NCBI RefSeq assembly: GCF_025370935.1 | Contig: NC_133472.1 | Coordinates: 39,629,474 to 39,693,473 of the forward strand | Direction of reading: 5' to 3' | DNA: 64,000 nucleotides | Source of the DNA: Choristoneura fumiferana | Lineage: Eukaryota; Arthropoda; Insecta; Lepidoptera; Tortricidae | Part shown: positions 33,010 to 45,500 of the stretch, in pieces | How positions within the stretch are numbered: position 1 is the stretch's first letter | Layout of the letters: each line of letters begins with the position of its first letter | Made by a program: the position numbers and the translations under genes | The notes under the pieces: generated by a model | The model's input: the letters and a program-made list of their open reading frames with translations, nothing else | Database searches by the model: none | What the model was told of the DNA's origin: nothing

Positions 33010-34590
33010 TTACTCGTAGATTCGCATGATTTTAATGAAATTTTGCACTTTAACATTTCGCACACATATTAGGTACTGAATCAAAATGTAGAGCTCACAA
33101 AGTATCTACTATGACTTACCATTGAATTAAAAAATCTGATAACAATATAAAACATTTTTTTTTTAAGTTTTAAATAAATGTTAGCCGTAGTAATTGTTCG
33201 TGATGACTAACTTTCAAGCCGCTATACTTAACTCAAAAAGTTGCTTAGGTGACTAGACACGTTCTTTCCGTGGACCCTTCATATTATTTAGTTTTAATAT
33301 TTAGACAACCCGGTGGGAATGGAGTTGTTAAGGCGTCACGCCACTGGTCTACATCACGTACAGTATGTAAAGTAAAACGTAAAATGACCTCTTTTATATT
33401 ACGTAAGGTTCCATTCTATTATTTTACAACCGCCCTCGCATACTTCCTTTGCTGTATTATATTAGTAATTAGGCAATCGTCCTTTCTACCCGAATACACT
33501 GACGAGCAAATATTAATGGATTGTTTTCCATAAAAAGGTGTTTGAAAAGTGCGCTTATTTCTGATCGACAGTACATGTCGGGCGTATATATATATATATC
33601 GCAGTGTTATTAAGGATTTTCATTTGTAGTTAACAGTACATATTATAGATACGAGGCCACAAATGGCTTTCGAATAAAATTTCACGAATGCATACCAAGC
33701 CATAAATGGATTTATAAATATACAATATTGATAAATTTTTATTTTTTTTTTGCCTCCTTACTTTAATAATTCATGCAGTAAGGTAAAAGTGCGGGTGTGG
33801 GTGCGGGTGCGGGTTAAAAGGGAATAAAAATATGACAAAACTTTTGACTTGAATAAAGTTTTTTGGGACAAGTTTCTGTCTATAAGTAGGTAGGTTTTTT
33901 TCACCTATAAAGATATTGAGAAGCAAATTCGTTATTCGATTTGGTCTTCGAAATGTTTGTTTACTACTTTTTCAAGAAATACTTGATCTTGCAGACGTTT
34001 TGTTTAGATATTCGTTAATTTATACAACAGGCGTGAATTACGCTTGTGCGTAAATAAACTTTATTTTGTAATACTTCTTAGTGCTTCTAAACTTTTAAAG
34101 TTCATCTCTTCAAGGATAAGCAAAAGGAGTCAAGCCTATACAGCCACAAGTCTGTTGCAAGTATATATTTTGCAAACTATTATTTTTCTTCCTGGTTTAA
34201 TTCTTCCGTTTTCTACTGTTTAGTGTTTACATACTCTATACTCGTTATATACATATAATAATAATTATGTTATACAGTTGAAACTAATTTAATTATAAAT
34301 CTGTACGTAAGTACCTATAAAACAGATCGTAATAGGCGTTATTATGTCCAGTAAAAGACTTTCTTTCCTTCTTTCTTTCGACCTATACTTGGTTTAGATA
34401 GGTATTTAACTAAATGTAAACAAACTTCAGCTGCCAAATTTGGCACATTCAAGGATTTTAAACATTTTACTTATTTATCATTGTAATACAAACTAGACTA
34501 GTGTATTTAGATGGTTTAATGGGGGAATTTCAATATTTAAGACACTAATTGACGTTGTTTTGTTTACATTTAGTTAAATATCTATCCAAA
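33010..34590. other. Non-coding, nothing recognised
   Basis: Short (TA)n at about 33,585 and GTGCGGGTGTGGGTGCGGGT near 33,788; otherwise unremarkable AT-rich DNA. Confidence 0.5.
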
Positions 34591-34597
34591 CCAAGTA

Positions 34598-34820
34598 TAG
34601 TCCCAAACCAAAGCTTGTAACACTATGGGTACTACGCAACGGGTAAACATACTTATGTGATACTTATGTAGATAAATACATACTTAAATATGTAGTAAAC
34701 ATCCAAGATACGAGAATAAACATTCGTATTATTCATACAAATACCTGTCCCTACCGGGGATCAAACCCAGGAAATCAAGCTTCTTAGTCGGGTTCTAACC
34801 ACTTGCCCATTCGGTCGCCA
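34598..34820 (-). mobile_element. SINE type A, full length, inverted
   Basis: TAGTCCCAAACCAAAGCTTG, ATTCATACAAATACCTGTCC and GGGGATCAAACCC (inverse B box) to CATTCGGTCGCC. Confidence 0.75.
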
Positions 34821-35124
34821 ATTGACAGTAAATGAAATTTAATCTGCATTAAAAGGTAAATACATAATTACCAATAATGAACTAAGTGCGGCTATTTTGC
34901 ACAGTTTAACTGCACACTTCGCGAAGAGTAAATGAAGTTTATCCATTTTATTTTCTTATAGCTAAAAAGTTGTGATAATAGTTGTCTTAGCGTCATGTTT
35001 CTGAGTGTGGCGGATACATCTTAACTAGCTTTCAACCGTTATAACTCTTTAATCTCACTGGTTCTAGTGCAGTGGGTAAACTTTCTTCATGGGAAGCCAG
35101 AAAGTTACAGGTATTTTAGAGGAA

Positions 35125-35240
35125 GGCCAAATTTTTTTTTTTTCGGATGGACTGTTGCTGTTAGCCTCAGACGGCTTTTACAGCTTACCGGAGAGAGGGC
35201 GAGCTGGCAGATGGGCTGCTCAGCAAGTGGGTTGTTTAAG
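35125..35240 (+). repeat. Dispersed repeat (LLQLTGERAS-like frame), second copy
   Basis: GGATGGACTGTTGCTGTTAG, CCTCAGACGGCTTTTACAGC, TTACCGGAGAGAGGGCGAGC. Confidence 0.55.
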
Positions 35241-35867
35241 GAAGGCCAGATACCATTCTGTTTTATACTGCAGGTTGATCGAAAATCGAAACTCGTGTCG
35301 TGACTAATGCAATTATTTGTTTTTAATTATTTTGTTATTATTTACGTTAGCCGGTAAACGATGCTGGATATGGGCATTTCAATTTAAAGTTGTACCCTGA
35401 GTTTATCTTTCTGATTTCAATAACATTTGGGAGGTAGACTCAGTCCATCATTCCGAGCTATAAAAATAGGATTTCCAGACGTGTCTCCAAAATATTGTAT
35501 GAATTCCTTATCTTTCCTTTGTGTCCCTTTATGCTTTTGGTAAGAAAATGATTAAAAAAATCGTAACGAAACGGACACATCCATACAATATTTTGGGGGA
35601 CTGGAGACCCTGTTTTTACAGCTCGGAATCATGGACGAGTCTACCTCCCATATTTTGTTGAAATCGGAGAGATAAACTCAGGGTACATTTTTTAAATAGA
35701 AACGCCCTTAAAAGACTATTTTATTTCTTAAAATATTATGCATCATGTTAGGGTACAGTCAGAATTGTTTAAGTTCTAACTATAATATATGTAAGTATAT
35801 TTTTCCTTTACTGAAAAGTACTGGACTTCACACAGCTAAATACCGATCCCGGAGTAATATTAAGATA

Positions 35868-36070
35868 AAAAAACTGGCTAAAATAGGGTTCAGTGCCATT
35901 ACGAAAAATTCAAGTTTTAATATTTTCTAAGAATTTCGTATTGTGTACGGAATCTTCCAAATTTAGGTATGTTATTCCTTAGGCTGCTATTTATTCTTAA
36001 ATGAAAATTTGAATTTTAAAGTTGAATATTTCGCAAACAGATCATTGAATTCAAAAATCCTCGTGGCAAT
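35868..36070 (+). repeat. GGTTCCGT repeat, internal part
   Basis: AATAGGGTTCAGTGCCATTA, GAATCTTCCAAATTTAGGTA, AGGCTGCTATTTATTC. Confidence 0.6.
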
Positions 36071-36424
36071 ACCCCACATCGGTTACCGTATCAAACTCCA
36101 CCTACATCGATCAAAATAGTACTTCCACAACATAACGCGTAGAACACTACTAATTTCAGTAAATACGCTTCCTTAATTTACATAGAAGTACATAGATCGA
36201 ACCTAGTGTTGAAATAATATTAAACATAAATATTATTATTTATTACATTTATATGGCCTTATTATTTAGTGCGGGAGCTAAAAAATAAAAACAACCAACC
36301 GAATTCATGTACGTAAAATTATTTTGGAATAAGATGGTACTCTGAAAGATATAATTCGAGTATGACAGTTTTACTTAGTTTTATTCTGGTTTCACTTAAG
36401 GCGTTAAATACGTTGCGTGACATA

Positions 36425-36540
36425 GTTCTACATTAAAGTAGGACGAATGAAAATTTGCATTTTAAAGTTGAATATTTCGCAAACAGATCATTGAATTCAT
36501 AAATCCTCGTGGCAATATCCCAACGGTTTTAAAAGACCTA
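36425..36540 (+). repeat. GGTTCCGT repeat, short piece
   Basis: GAAAATTTGCATTTTAAAGT, TGAATATTTCGCAAACAG; duplicates 36,003-36,070 almost exactly. Confidence 0.55.
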
Positions 36541-36654
36541 TCCAACAATACCCACACATAGCAGATACCTACTAACATAGCTTCTAAGTTACTAACGATA
36601 ATTATGAATCAAAGCTATTTGAAATAAATTATATATTATTATTATTATTATAGG

Positions 36655-36900
36655 GTTAGTCGAGAAAAAAAAACAACCCACTTTACGTTTATGGGAGGTA
36701 CTCTAAAATTTTCTTTTTACTGTTTTATTTTTTCACTTTGTCGGGCGTGACTGACATGTACGAGTTGTACGAGTATGTTCATGCCAAATTATAGCTTTTT
36801 GGTACTAACAGTCTCTGAGATTAGCCGCAGACAGACATATAGAAGGACAGACTTGGCAAAACTATAAGGGTTCCTAGTTGACTACGGAACCCTAAAAAGA
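36655..36900 (+). repeat. GGTTCCGT repeat, ends with the middle deleted
   Basis: GTCGGGCGTGACTGACATGT in the middle and ACTATAAGGGTTCC...CTACGGAACCCTAAAAA at the end. Confidence 0.6.
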
Positions 36901-37439
36901 TACAGTCGAACATAGAACCTCCTCCTCTTTCGGAGCCGATCAAAAAGCAACGTATGAGTTTAATGGAGAGCTCGTCCTATTTACATACCAAATTTCTTGT
37001 AAATCCCAGTTTAGCGCGAAAGAGTATACAGACACGAACACACTTATAAACATTCGCATAATATTTGTATGGTTAAAGAGATGTTAGTTACACATAAACT
37101 GCTATAACATTCTGCTTACCGTTACGATGGTCACAATAAACCGACACGTTACTAGTTAAAATTATGACTTGAGGCGTGCAGTCAGCGTGGATGCATAAAA
37201 ATAAATACACATTTTACTATTAACTGAACTAGATCAACATTCATGCGTCCGGTGTATAATTTTTATGACGTTGCATGTTATTGCATCCAGCGTGAGTAAT
37301 AGATATTTTTAAGGCCAAGGATTTTAATATCCCGATTTTAATCACCCTTTCGTTGACGTAAATGGAGCTTCGAACTTCAAGTTCCGACTAAATAAAACCT
37401 TATAAGTTTTTATCAAATAAATCATAATTATTACAAGCT

Positions 37440-37710
37440 TTTACTGACTGTCCTTTTTATTGATTGTACCTTCTTGCATTGTCATACGAACTAGATTTCC
37501 TTACCAAATTTCGAGTCAATGCCATTAAACATCCCGCGGAGACGATCTCGGCCGGACCATCGGAATTTCACTACCAGATTAATGTATTATCACTAGGCTT
37601 ACAAGTATGCCAAATTTCAAGTCAATCCGACCTCAGGAAGTGGGTCAAACTCAACTTGCAAGATTTGACCCAACAACAAAAAACAAGGCAAATTAAATAA
37701 AAAAAGCTTG
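37440..37710 (+). repeat. Inverted second copy of the AAATTTGGTATGCAA repeat
   Basis: ACCAAATTTCGAGTCAATGC, CCGCGGAGACGATCTC and GTATGCCAAATTTCAAGTCA; the open frame across it is incidental. Confidence 0.45.
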
Positions 37711-38294
37711 CAATAAAATACTAAGTAAAGTCCGATAAAACAACATTAAAAGGTTGTTGCCTTTGAAATTTCAGACTAAATTAAAAGTATACGGAATACT
37801 GTTAACGACAAAGTGACTGAGTATAACTACGCCTCGTTTTGCGTGTGTGCGTGCGTAGTCCAATAAGTTGTTATACGAGGTGTCTACACTGTAAAACCTA
37901 TGGTATCCGATTTTTGGAAACATATCACGCGTAAACACTTTCAAAAGTGGCGACAACACGTGCTCGATTCTAAATACAAAATAAGAGCTCTAATTAATCG
38001 TGTCAAGCAGTTGTAAATATGAGTTTTGTAGCATTCTCCTAGGTTTTTAGCACTTTCAGTTGGTATTTTCGTCTGATTTCAAAAGCTGTCCCGTCTCGAA
38101 GTGTTACCCTCGCTTTGCCATTCGGAGAACTCCTTTACTTTCGATTGAGATTCAGTGAATAGCGAAGTTTCGTACACAAAACGTTAAAACCATCTATTTC
38201 TAACCTCACGGTCTCTTAACACAGTGGAACTTAAATGAGTGCGTTCACTACAACGTTAACGTTTCTGGTGTATTTTTGTATGTTTGTCACTAAC

Positions 38295-38435
38295 CTGGTC
38301 CGAAGCCGCGTGAGCTGTGGGGCGGGCGGCGGGCGACTGGGCGGGCGGCGCGCGCGCACGTTCATTGTGCGCCGGTTTAGAGAACGCGACGCGGGGACGA
38401 CACGATTGGTGTACGTGGAGTGGCAGTATAAAAAC
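38295..38435 (-). promoter_or_regulatory. GC-rich block: candidate promoter and first exon of gene 1
   Basis: A short CpG-rich island with GGGCGG-type motifs stands out in AT-rich DNA. On the minus strand it ends at a usable donor (ACCAG|GTTAGT, 38,295/38,294). A minus-strand ATG at 38,363-38,365 opens 23 codons (MNVRARRPPS...) to that donor, but joined to the 20.6-kb exon it would overlap the MSFRNY start out of frame, so the block is more likely 5' UTR, perhaps with transcription starting inside it. On the plus strand a TATAAAAA box lies at 38,427-38,434, so a divergent plus-strand promoter is an alternative. Confidence 0.35.
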
Positions 38436-39246
38436 GTGGGTTTTAAAAACTAAATTAGCTAAGAGTGATTGGTAAAAAGGCTTTAGAGAGTTAAGTTCGT
38501 CTTTGCACAGTCAACCAATTTGATTCGTGGGCCACCATGGGACCTTATCATTATGATAGTAAATAGTTCAAGGCTAGAGTGAATAGGCTATAACTAAACC
38601 AGTGAGGTACACCTTTGGCCTCATCTGCACTTAACACCAGGTCAGATATGGGTCAGTCATGGTTAGTATAATGTAAAAAAAAACTCTGTAACAACTTTGA
38701 CCGGAAGACGTATAATGTCGTTACGACAAGGTTCTGTAGTGGCATAGAAATAAAATTGGTTGACTGTACGTACAGTACCCGGCCATAAAGATTTGCACAT
38801 CGGTCTTTGGAAAGAGACTCGGCAAATTTCGGCTTCGTAGAGCGTTGTCACACGCTACTTATGTGAGCCAGTCGTTGTACAGGTGCAATAGAGTACGGAC
38901 GCGTTTAAATGAAAATATATAATAAAGAGTTGTTGGAACCCCCCAAAACTTTAAATTGTACGATGGCAATCTTTAGGAAAAAGAGGGAACTATCCTTTTT
39001 CTAGTAGTTGCAACAGCTCTCTATTTTTCTATATTTGATTTGAAACTTAGAAAAATAATACATGCCATTAATTTGACGTAAACTAATTAAGTCAATAAAG
39101 ATGCAGTATTTATTTGATATAAAACGTCCAAAAACGTCACTTAATAAATACGATGATTGATGGACGGTCGCCAGTGTTCGGAAATCGTCGTGAACAGCCA
39201 ATTGTCTTTTTCCGAAGACCGATGTGCAATCTTTATCGCCGGGTAC

Positions 39247-39386
39247 TGTACAGTCAGGTGTAAAAATATTAACTTATTCAAAGTTTCAAAAATAAGTACA
39301 ACAGACTCTTATTCCGACACAATAAGGCCGTAGTAACATATTTTTGAGTAGTTCAAATTGACAATTATTTTTGCGATTGGCTGTAA
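39247..39386 (+). mobile_element. ACAGTC hairpin MITE, copy 4
   Basis: TGTACAGTCAGGTGTAAAAA to GCGATTGGCTGTA. Confidence 0.75.
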
Positions 39387-39459
39387 GTACATGACAATGT
39401 ATCTCAATTAGTCAATAGGGAATATGGAAGCATTCTTTTATTTAATCTTTTTTTTAAGT

Positions 39460-39492
39460 AGCCTGTATAGTATCCCACTGCTGGACAAAGGC
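39460..39492 (-). repeat. SINE type B tail fragment
   Basis: TATCCCACTGCTGGACAAAGGC only. Confidence 0.35.
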
Positions 39493-39507
39493 CTAATTTA
39501 AATCTTA

Positions 39508-39857
39508 TACCGGGTGTGGCCTGTAATACGAGCAAATAATTAAAACATAGATCATACTTGTCAAAGTTCACATTACAACATTAGTTCAGCGACTTTTAAA
39601 AATATTTTAAGTTTTATTACACTTCAAAGTTTACTCGGAGAAGCAATGTAAAGCAAAATGGTTGATGTTAGTACCGTGACAGGCGACGTCAGTTGTGTTC
39701 TAGGATGGCGTACATTGATTGCAGTATTTAATTTGTATGTAAAAAGGAAAATCTAAACACTCCATTATTTTTAAAAGTCGCTGAACTAATGGTGTTCATT
39801 TTGACGAGTATGATCTATGTTTTAATTATTTGCTCATATTACAGGCCACACCCGGTA
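39508..39857. mobile_element. TACCGGGTGTGG MITE, copy 2
   Basis: Same ends, same length within a few bases and same interior (AGCAATGTAAAGCAAAATGG) as copy 1. Confidence 0.85.
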
Positions 39858-40202
39858 TATATCTTTATTGTTTGACATACCGAGTTGTAGAAGAACTTTT
39901 AAATATCTTAAAAAAATAGGAAGATATGTATCCGCAGGGACTTTGACGACAATATGCCGCGACGATGTAGAATAGAAAGTTTGCACATTTCATTTGCTAG
40001 CAAGAGATGGAATACAAACTTAATTCACCCATATCTTTCTTATTTTTCCACAGATTCCGGTTTATTATTGGAGAGGAAATTATTCACAAGAAATTTGAAA
40101 ACTCTACTGCCAAATAACGAAATAGATAGCGCCTGCCAGAAAGTATGCTAATAAAAAATCCCTAAATAACTTCTTTTTTCGTTACGTATAAATATTATAT
40201 AT

Positions 40203-40395
40203 CCATATACTATACTAATATTATAAATGCGAAAGTGTGTTTGTATGTTTGTCCGTGTTTCACGCCGTAACGGAGCGACGGATCGACGTGATTTTTGGAA
40301 TAGAGATAGTTTACGGGCCCGAGAGTGACATAGGCTACTTTTAGCCCGGAAAAATGCACAGTTCCCGAGGGGCGGAGCCGCGGGCAAAAGCTAGT
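40203..40395 (+). mobile_element. Lep1-type non-autonomous Helitron, full length
   Basis: Starts CTATACTAATATTATAAATG, has the conserved CACGCCGTAACGGAGCGACG, and ends GGAGCCGCGGGCAAAAGCTAGT. CTAGT is the typical 3' end, preceded by a small GC-rich hairpin. Inserted next to AT-rich DNA. Confidence 0.8.
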
Positions 40396-40914
40396 ATTAT
40401 TATACTTTCTCTTTTATACGATCTTTTCTTTACTAATGACACATTGACTAGTGTCAGGTCTAGTTTTAGCACAGGAAAAATGGCATATTTCGTTGTTTAT
40501 AACTTTTATCTTGGCACTAGAAATGAGGATCTGCCGAGTCCTACCAAAATTTAGACGACCTACCCTCTCGCAGGGGGTTATAGGCAGGGGCCAACATTTA
40601 ACAAAAAATGCAAATTTTACAAACAAGGCAAGTTTTCGATGTATTTTTTTGCGTTGAATCGAATGAGACTACTCGTATACCCATACTCATAGAATTAATA
40701 ATATGTAGTGAGATATGAAGGGTTTTTTTTAATAACATAGATAGAATAGTCTAAAAATCACTTACCAACTATAGTTTCTCAAGATGTGGATGTGATGGTA
40801 ATACTGTTTGCTCTGTGATCCTGAGAAGCCTATATTATTGCTTAATCCCAAAATTGGTCGAGTTAAAATGAAAATATTTTGTTTTCTATGTTAAGAAGTG
40901 TCAGAACCGAGCCT

Positions 40915-41130
40915 AGTGGCCAAATCATGAAATGGCGTCGTTTCAAGATATGCCTACGACTTTCATGATCTGCCTAAACGTCACAAGGCAAATCGTTAAA
41001 CGGTGAGTTTTGAACGATATGGCGGATGTCCCTTAGCCAATTCATGAAATGGTGCCATTTCACGATAAGTATGCCTAGGAATTTCGTGATCGGGCGGATT
41101 TTACGATCGGCCGCCGACATATTACATGTA
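40915..41130 (+). repeat. Repeat with two ATGAAATGGYGYCRTTTCA units
   Basis: CATGAAATGGCGTCGTTTCA...TTCATGATC at 40,926 and CATGAAATGGTGCCATTTCA...TTTCGTGATC at 41,042, about 55 bp each. Short inverted motifs occur in each unit. Confidence 0.55.
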
Positions 41131-41139
41131 GGTAGCTAA

Positions 41140-42140
41140 CCTACCTTACAAGCCGATATCAGTTATTGTGATTCACAAAAAAGTAAATTAGCGTACTTGG
41201 CATCATAAGTTTTACTTTATTAATTAATAAAAAAATACTATGTTCTAGCGCCGAAAATGTATTAAATTGATTTTTAGTTTTTTATTGTCTTTCATTGTTC
41301 CTGTTATACAAAGATATGTATTTGGCCAATTTCGGTGTAGAGACTGATTTTTAGCAGCTTGGAGACTAATAATATAGCCAACTGAATTGGAAAACAAGTG
41401 ACGTCACATCACAGCTCACTATTGTCATACAAATTAAAGTACGTCGATATGGTGACGTGGCACGTGATTCGACTAAGAGTATGATTGAAGAAATTAAAAT
41501 AATATAATTATATAGTAAAGTTTCTCCATTGTTACCGTCCTGCTTCCATGAACTAAAAATCTAAAACTGCAATTAGAGCGTAGATCGCAGATAAATGCAG
41601 ACCATCGCAAAATAACGCCTACATCAATAGATTTTTGTAATCATTCTATTGATTTCTTGACCTTAACCAATTTATACAGGTAGGTACCTACGTTAATCTG
41701 TTTGGAATCTTTTCTATAATTTTACTAGTTGATCACGAAGGTTGTGGCATGAAAGGATGAGGAAGGATGTAATCACTAACTACTTTCCTAATTAAATGCA
41801 AGGAAAACATACCATTTGCTATAAATGTTATATTTAATCTGTCTGAGCTTACTTCTATTGTTTTTAAATAAAAACGACAAGTAACCCAAAAAATAAATAA
41901 AAATCCAAGACGTTTTGAACTTTTATTGCTTTTTTTGTTTCTATAACATAAATAGCGTTTATTTTTAATTATTACAAGTTACAGTTACAAACGTACAGTA
42001 TGCATTGCACCATTAATAAATAATAATATAAAATAATTCATTTATTTTTAAACTACTGCACCGCGAGTGCGTAATGTTTTAGCGCAGGTGTCCTTACATT
42101 AGAAAAATAGTGAAAAAAAGCTTAATATTGAAATTTGGTT
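41140..42140. other. Intergenic DNA downstream of paramyosin
   Basis: AT-rich, no exon or repeat family recognised. The paramyosin 3' UTR may extend into the right-hand 200 bp. Confidence 0.5.
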
Positions 42141-42142
42141 CC

Positions 42143-42148
42143 TTTATT
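42143..42148 (-). terminator. Likely paramyosin poly(A) signal
   Basis: AATAAA on the minus strand, 221 nt after the stop. Further AATAAA hexamers occur in the next 200 nt on the left (about 42,040 and 41,958), so the 3' UTR end is approximate. Confidence 0.45.
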
Positions 42149-42260
42149 TGGTATTATTTAGCAAAATTTAAAAATGGGGGACGCGCGGTCAACGTTTGGC
42201 TGATGTACTGAGACACGTTAGGGCGAGCACATGCGCGGAGCGCGCGTCCCGGCGGCAGGC

Positions 42261-42301
42261 AAGAGATGGCGTTGATGCGACACGCGCCAGCGCCATCTCT
42301 T
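42261..42301 (-). other. Perfect 11-bp stem-loop in the paramyosin 3' UTR
   Basis: AAGAGATGGCG at 42,261-42,271 is the exact inverse of CGCCATCTCTT at 42,291-42,301, with a 19-nt loop, about 70-110 nt after the stop codon and in a locally GC-rich 3' UTR. It could form in the mRNA. Confidence 0.6.
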
Positions 42302-42368
42302 GTTCTTACGAGACATCACTTAACGAACGACTAGGCTTAACCCGACCGGAGCGCTGTGCGCGAGCGCT

Positions 42369-42566
42369 TCACTCTGAGCTGAGGGCGCGGGATTCCTGGA
42401 CCAGGTAGACCTGGGAGCCGGGAACGGTGGAGGTGGTGACGAAGGTGCGGTGCTTGGCGCGGATGAGAGTGAGGTTGCTCTCGGCGACGTCGGCGCGGTC
42501 TTCGGCTGCCTCCAGCTCGCGCTGGAATCGTCGTACCCGCGTCACGGACTGCTGGGACATGCCCTC
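42369..42566 (-). CDS. Prm: Paramyosin/miniparamyosin terminal exon
   Basis: 65 codons and a TGA (42,369-42,371), acceptor CCATTTGCAG. Reads EGMSQQSVTRVRRFQRELEA, then AKHRTFVTTSTVPGSQVYLV, the non-helical tailpiece, ending ALSSE. The six shared exons total 364 full codons plus one split codon, in line with the roughly 363 shared residues known for Drosophila. Confidence 0.95.
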   Translation of the reverse strand, partial: EGMSQQSVTRVRRFQRELEAAEDRADVAESNLTLIRAKHRTFVTTSTVPGSQVYLVQESRALSSE

Positions 42567-45500
42567 CTGCAAATGGTTTTAAAAAATAATTTTCATGGGC
42601 ACAGTTAGACTTTATTATAGTTATTCAGTTTATGACTCTACTAGAATTTTAGGAAATGGCATCATTTGAATAGATAACTTGTACCTAATGGATCTTTCAT
42701 TGGATTCTTGGGTCTAGTAGGGCTTCATAGAATGACATCTATTAAAAAAAAATCAACGGCTTAAAATCCTGCTAAATAAATAGCGATCAGATAAACAAAG
42801 GTGTAGGTACTATGAGTTCCTAAACCTTGAGTTCTCACTAATTTATTTTAGTTCCAAAAACGTAAATAAGACAAAGGTCCATAAAGAACATCCATGATTC
42901 AAGAATTCGGTGTCCGGAAAGGATAGCTGCCGAAAAGATGTCTTTCACATTGGAACCATTTCCAATGCCTGTAAGTTTCACGAGCATTTTGGCTCTTGAT
43001 TCATTCTATAATACACATATTAAGGCAACCTTTTACTAAAAGATACAATTGAACTAAAAGCTATTCTAAATATAACATTACTATAAATACAATTGGCCCA
43101 AGTCTCGTCCCTGCGGAAGAGTGCCCGTAAGGCTGGCTGCATTTCCGCGCTAGATTGTGATCCCAATACGTTGGGCGAGCAATGCTTGGAACTGATAATT
43201 GATTTTGCGTACCTGTTCCGTCAACTGCCTCTTGTAGATGTTGACCTTCTGGGTGGTCTTTTCCAAAGAGTCCTGTAGCAGTTGGATGTTCTTCTGGTCC
43301 TCTTCGCACTGAATGATGACCTCCTTAAGCTGGCGTTCCTTCTTACGCAGGATCTTGATGGTCTCTGCGTGCCTCCTCTTCTCCTCATCAATCTCCAGCT
43401 CCATATCCTTCATGCGAGCTTCCAGTTTGCTGATGATGCGCTTGCCACCCACGATGGCGTTGGCTTCAACTTCCTCCAGGCGGACAGACATGTTCTGGAA
43501 ATCATGAAGAGTAGCTAGTTAAAGATGATTAAGCATGAGATTTTTATTCTTGGATTTCAGCGGTTATATCCCTAATATTCTTTTTACATGGACCAGTGCA
43601 AAATTTAAAGCTATCTTTTCTGATTTTATTTTAATCTCTGGAATTAATAATTCTTACAACACACGAGACTAGAAAAAATGCAGGCAAGAGACTTACCCCT
43701 GCTTCACCATCCATTAATCAAATTTTTTTCACGGATAAATGTGATGCCGTCTCTGCTTATTTTGTTCGAATAGACGGAGACGGCATCAAATTTATCCGTC
43801 AAATAAAATTAATCAATGGGTGGTGAAACATCCCCTTAGTGTAATTCTAAATTATCCTTTCTGAATAATATCTTTTGTATCCAAATTGACAAAGTCAATT
43901 GAAGATCGTGAGTTAAACTTGATATTAAATAGGTATTTATTTATAAAACAGAGCCGCGCTGCTGTAGCGCAGATTTCGATCATAGGTATGTATGATTTAG
44001 GTTACACTCCTATTACTTTAATAGTACACATTAAACAACAACAATGTAAACATTAAACATATCTTTAAGGTAGGTATTAGCGAAACAAGTCACTGGCTCC
44101 TTGCATTCATTGGTACGGATTTTGAGGGAATATTGCTCATAACTGCCGTAGGCGTTTGCGACTTTACCTTGACTTCGATTTCGAGCGACTTCTTGACGGC
44201 CTCGATCTTGACGATCCTCTCCTGCTCCTCGTGCAGGATCTCCACGGTGTGCTTCAGCTCAGTCTAGAAAGAGAGGAAAATATATTCAAAGACTCTGTTT
44301 CTGTCAATTTGTCTCCGAATACAAGAACCGTTAATCAAAGAACAAAGATACGTTGTTGTTTCCATGCTTATTTTTTAAAACAAGGATCGAGATCGATGGA
44401 AAATAATACTAGCGCTGGGAATCGAACCAATCATTGCGCATTTTTACATGAAACGACGAGTTTACCAAATACACAAGTACCCTATTAATTATTGCAGACC
44501 CTATTTTAGCAATTAATGTATGGTTCAACTGTGTATGCAATTTATGTGGAATTCAACTCGCTCTCTCAGGAATGAGGGCTATCGCGTATGAATTCGCCGC
44601 TAGAGGCGCTAGTGTAGCGTGAGGTCTCCGAAATGTCAAATCTCATAGTTTTTGGGTGAGCTCTGCGGGTTTATTTATAATTAGAATAATTTTGTGAATA
44701 TTTTGCAATACCTGAAATTAATTATGGCAAATATGCGTTCCGGGGCAATGAATGTCTGTGTTTTGAGACAGTTTTGTCTTTCGGAAACCTTTGTCCTCCC
44801 TTTTTTCCGAACAAAACGGGGACTATGCAACACTGTGGCATGCTCGATATTTTTATGGTACGGTTTTAAGGTGTATTAAATATGATTTTAATCTAAACTT
44901 TGTTTTCACCCCCGTAATAACAGACTTTGAAAGCCATACTTAAAAACCTCACGCAACAGTGCGCCATCTAGTGAGACAAAAAACGATAGCCCTCATTATT
45001 GCTAGAATTACCACCATATCGCAGCAATGAGGGTTACTGTGACAAGCTATTTAGTTGGCTCTAGTATCGTGAGGTCCGTTTGACACTTTGACATTTGGAT
45101 CTCGTTTATGATCGGTTAATAATTAAATGAGCCAATCGCAAGCAAGGACCTTACAGGTCAAACATCAATACCAACGCCATCTAGCGATATTTCACCTGTC
45201 AAGAAACTCTCATTAGTGAGATTAAAAAAATTGCCATTTTTACGTTCTCATCCGAGTATCGCACACTGAAGCTACCAAACAATGGCTAAACGACAGTCTT
45301 TTTCAACCTCAACATTGGGGTAATCATCGATAGTATCGACGGAGCCATACTTTCAAGAATTGAACTGAATTGAGATTAAAGAAAAGCCATCATTTATTCA
45401 TACATAATGGTAGTTAAGAACGAAGATCTCACTCACCTGGACGCGCTGGTATCTCTCATCGGCGACACGCAGTTCGCGGGTGATCTCGTCGTAATCAGAG

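Noticed and set aside
38235..38453. 72-codon plus-strand ORF over the GC-rich block
   Set aside because: GC-rich DNA has few stops in any frame; no splice signals or recognisable product on this strand.
43061..43278. Short ORFs on either strand next to the paramyosin exon at 43.2 kb
   Set aside because: They are antisense or frame-shifted shadows of the coding exon.
44694..44879. 61-codon ORF inside the AATGAGGGCTATCG MITE
   Set aside because: Disrupted by indels in the second copy of the element; no transposase motif.
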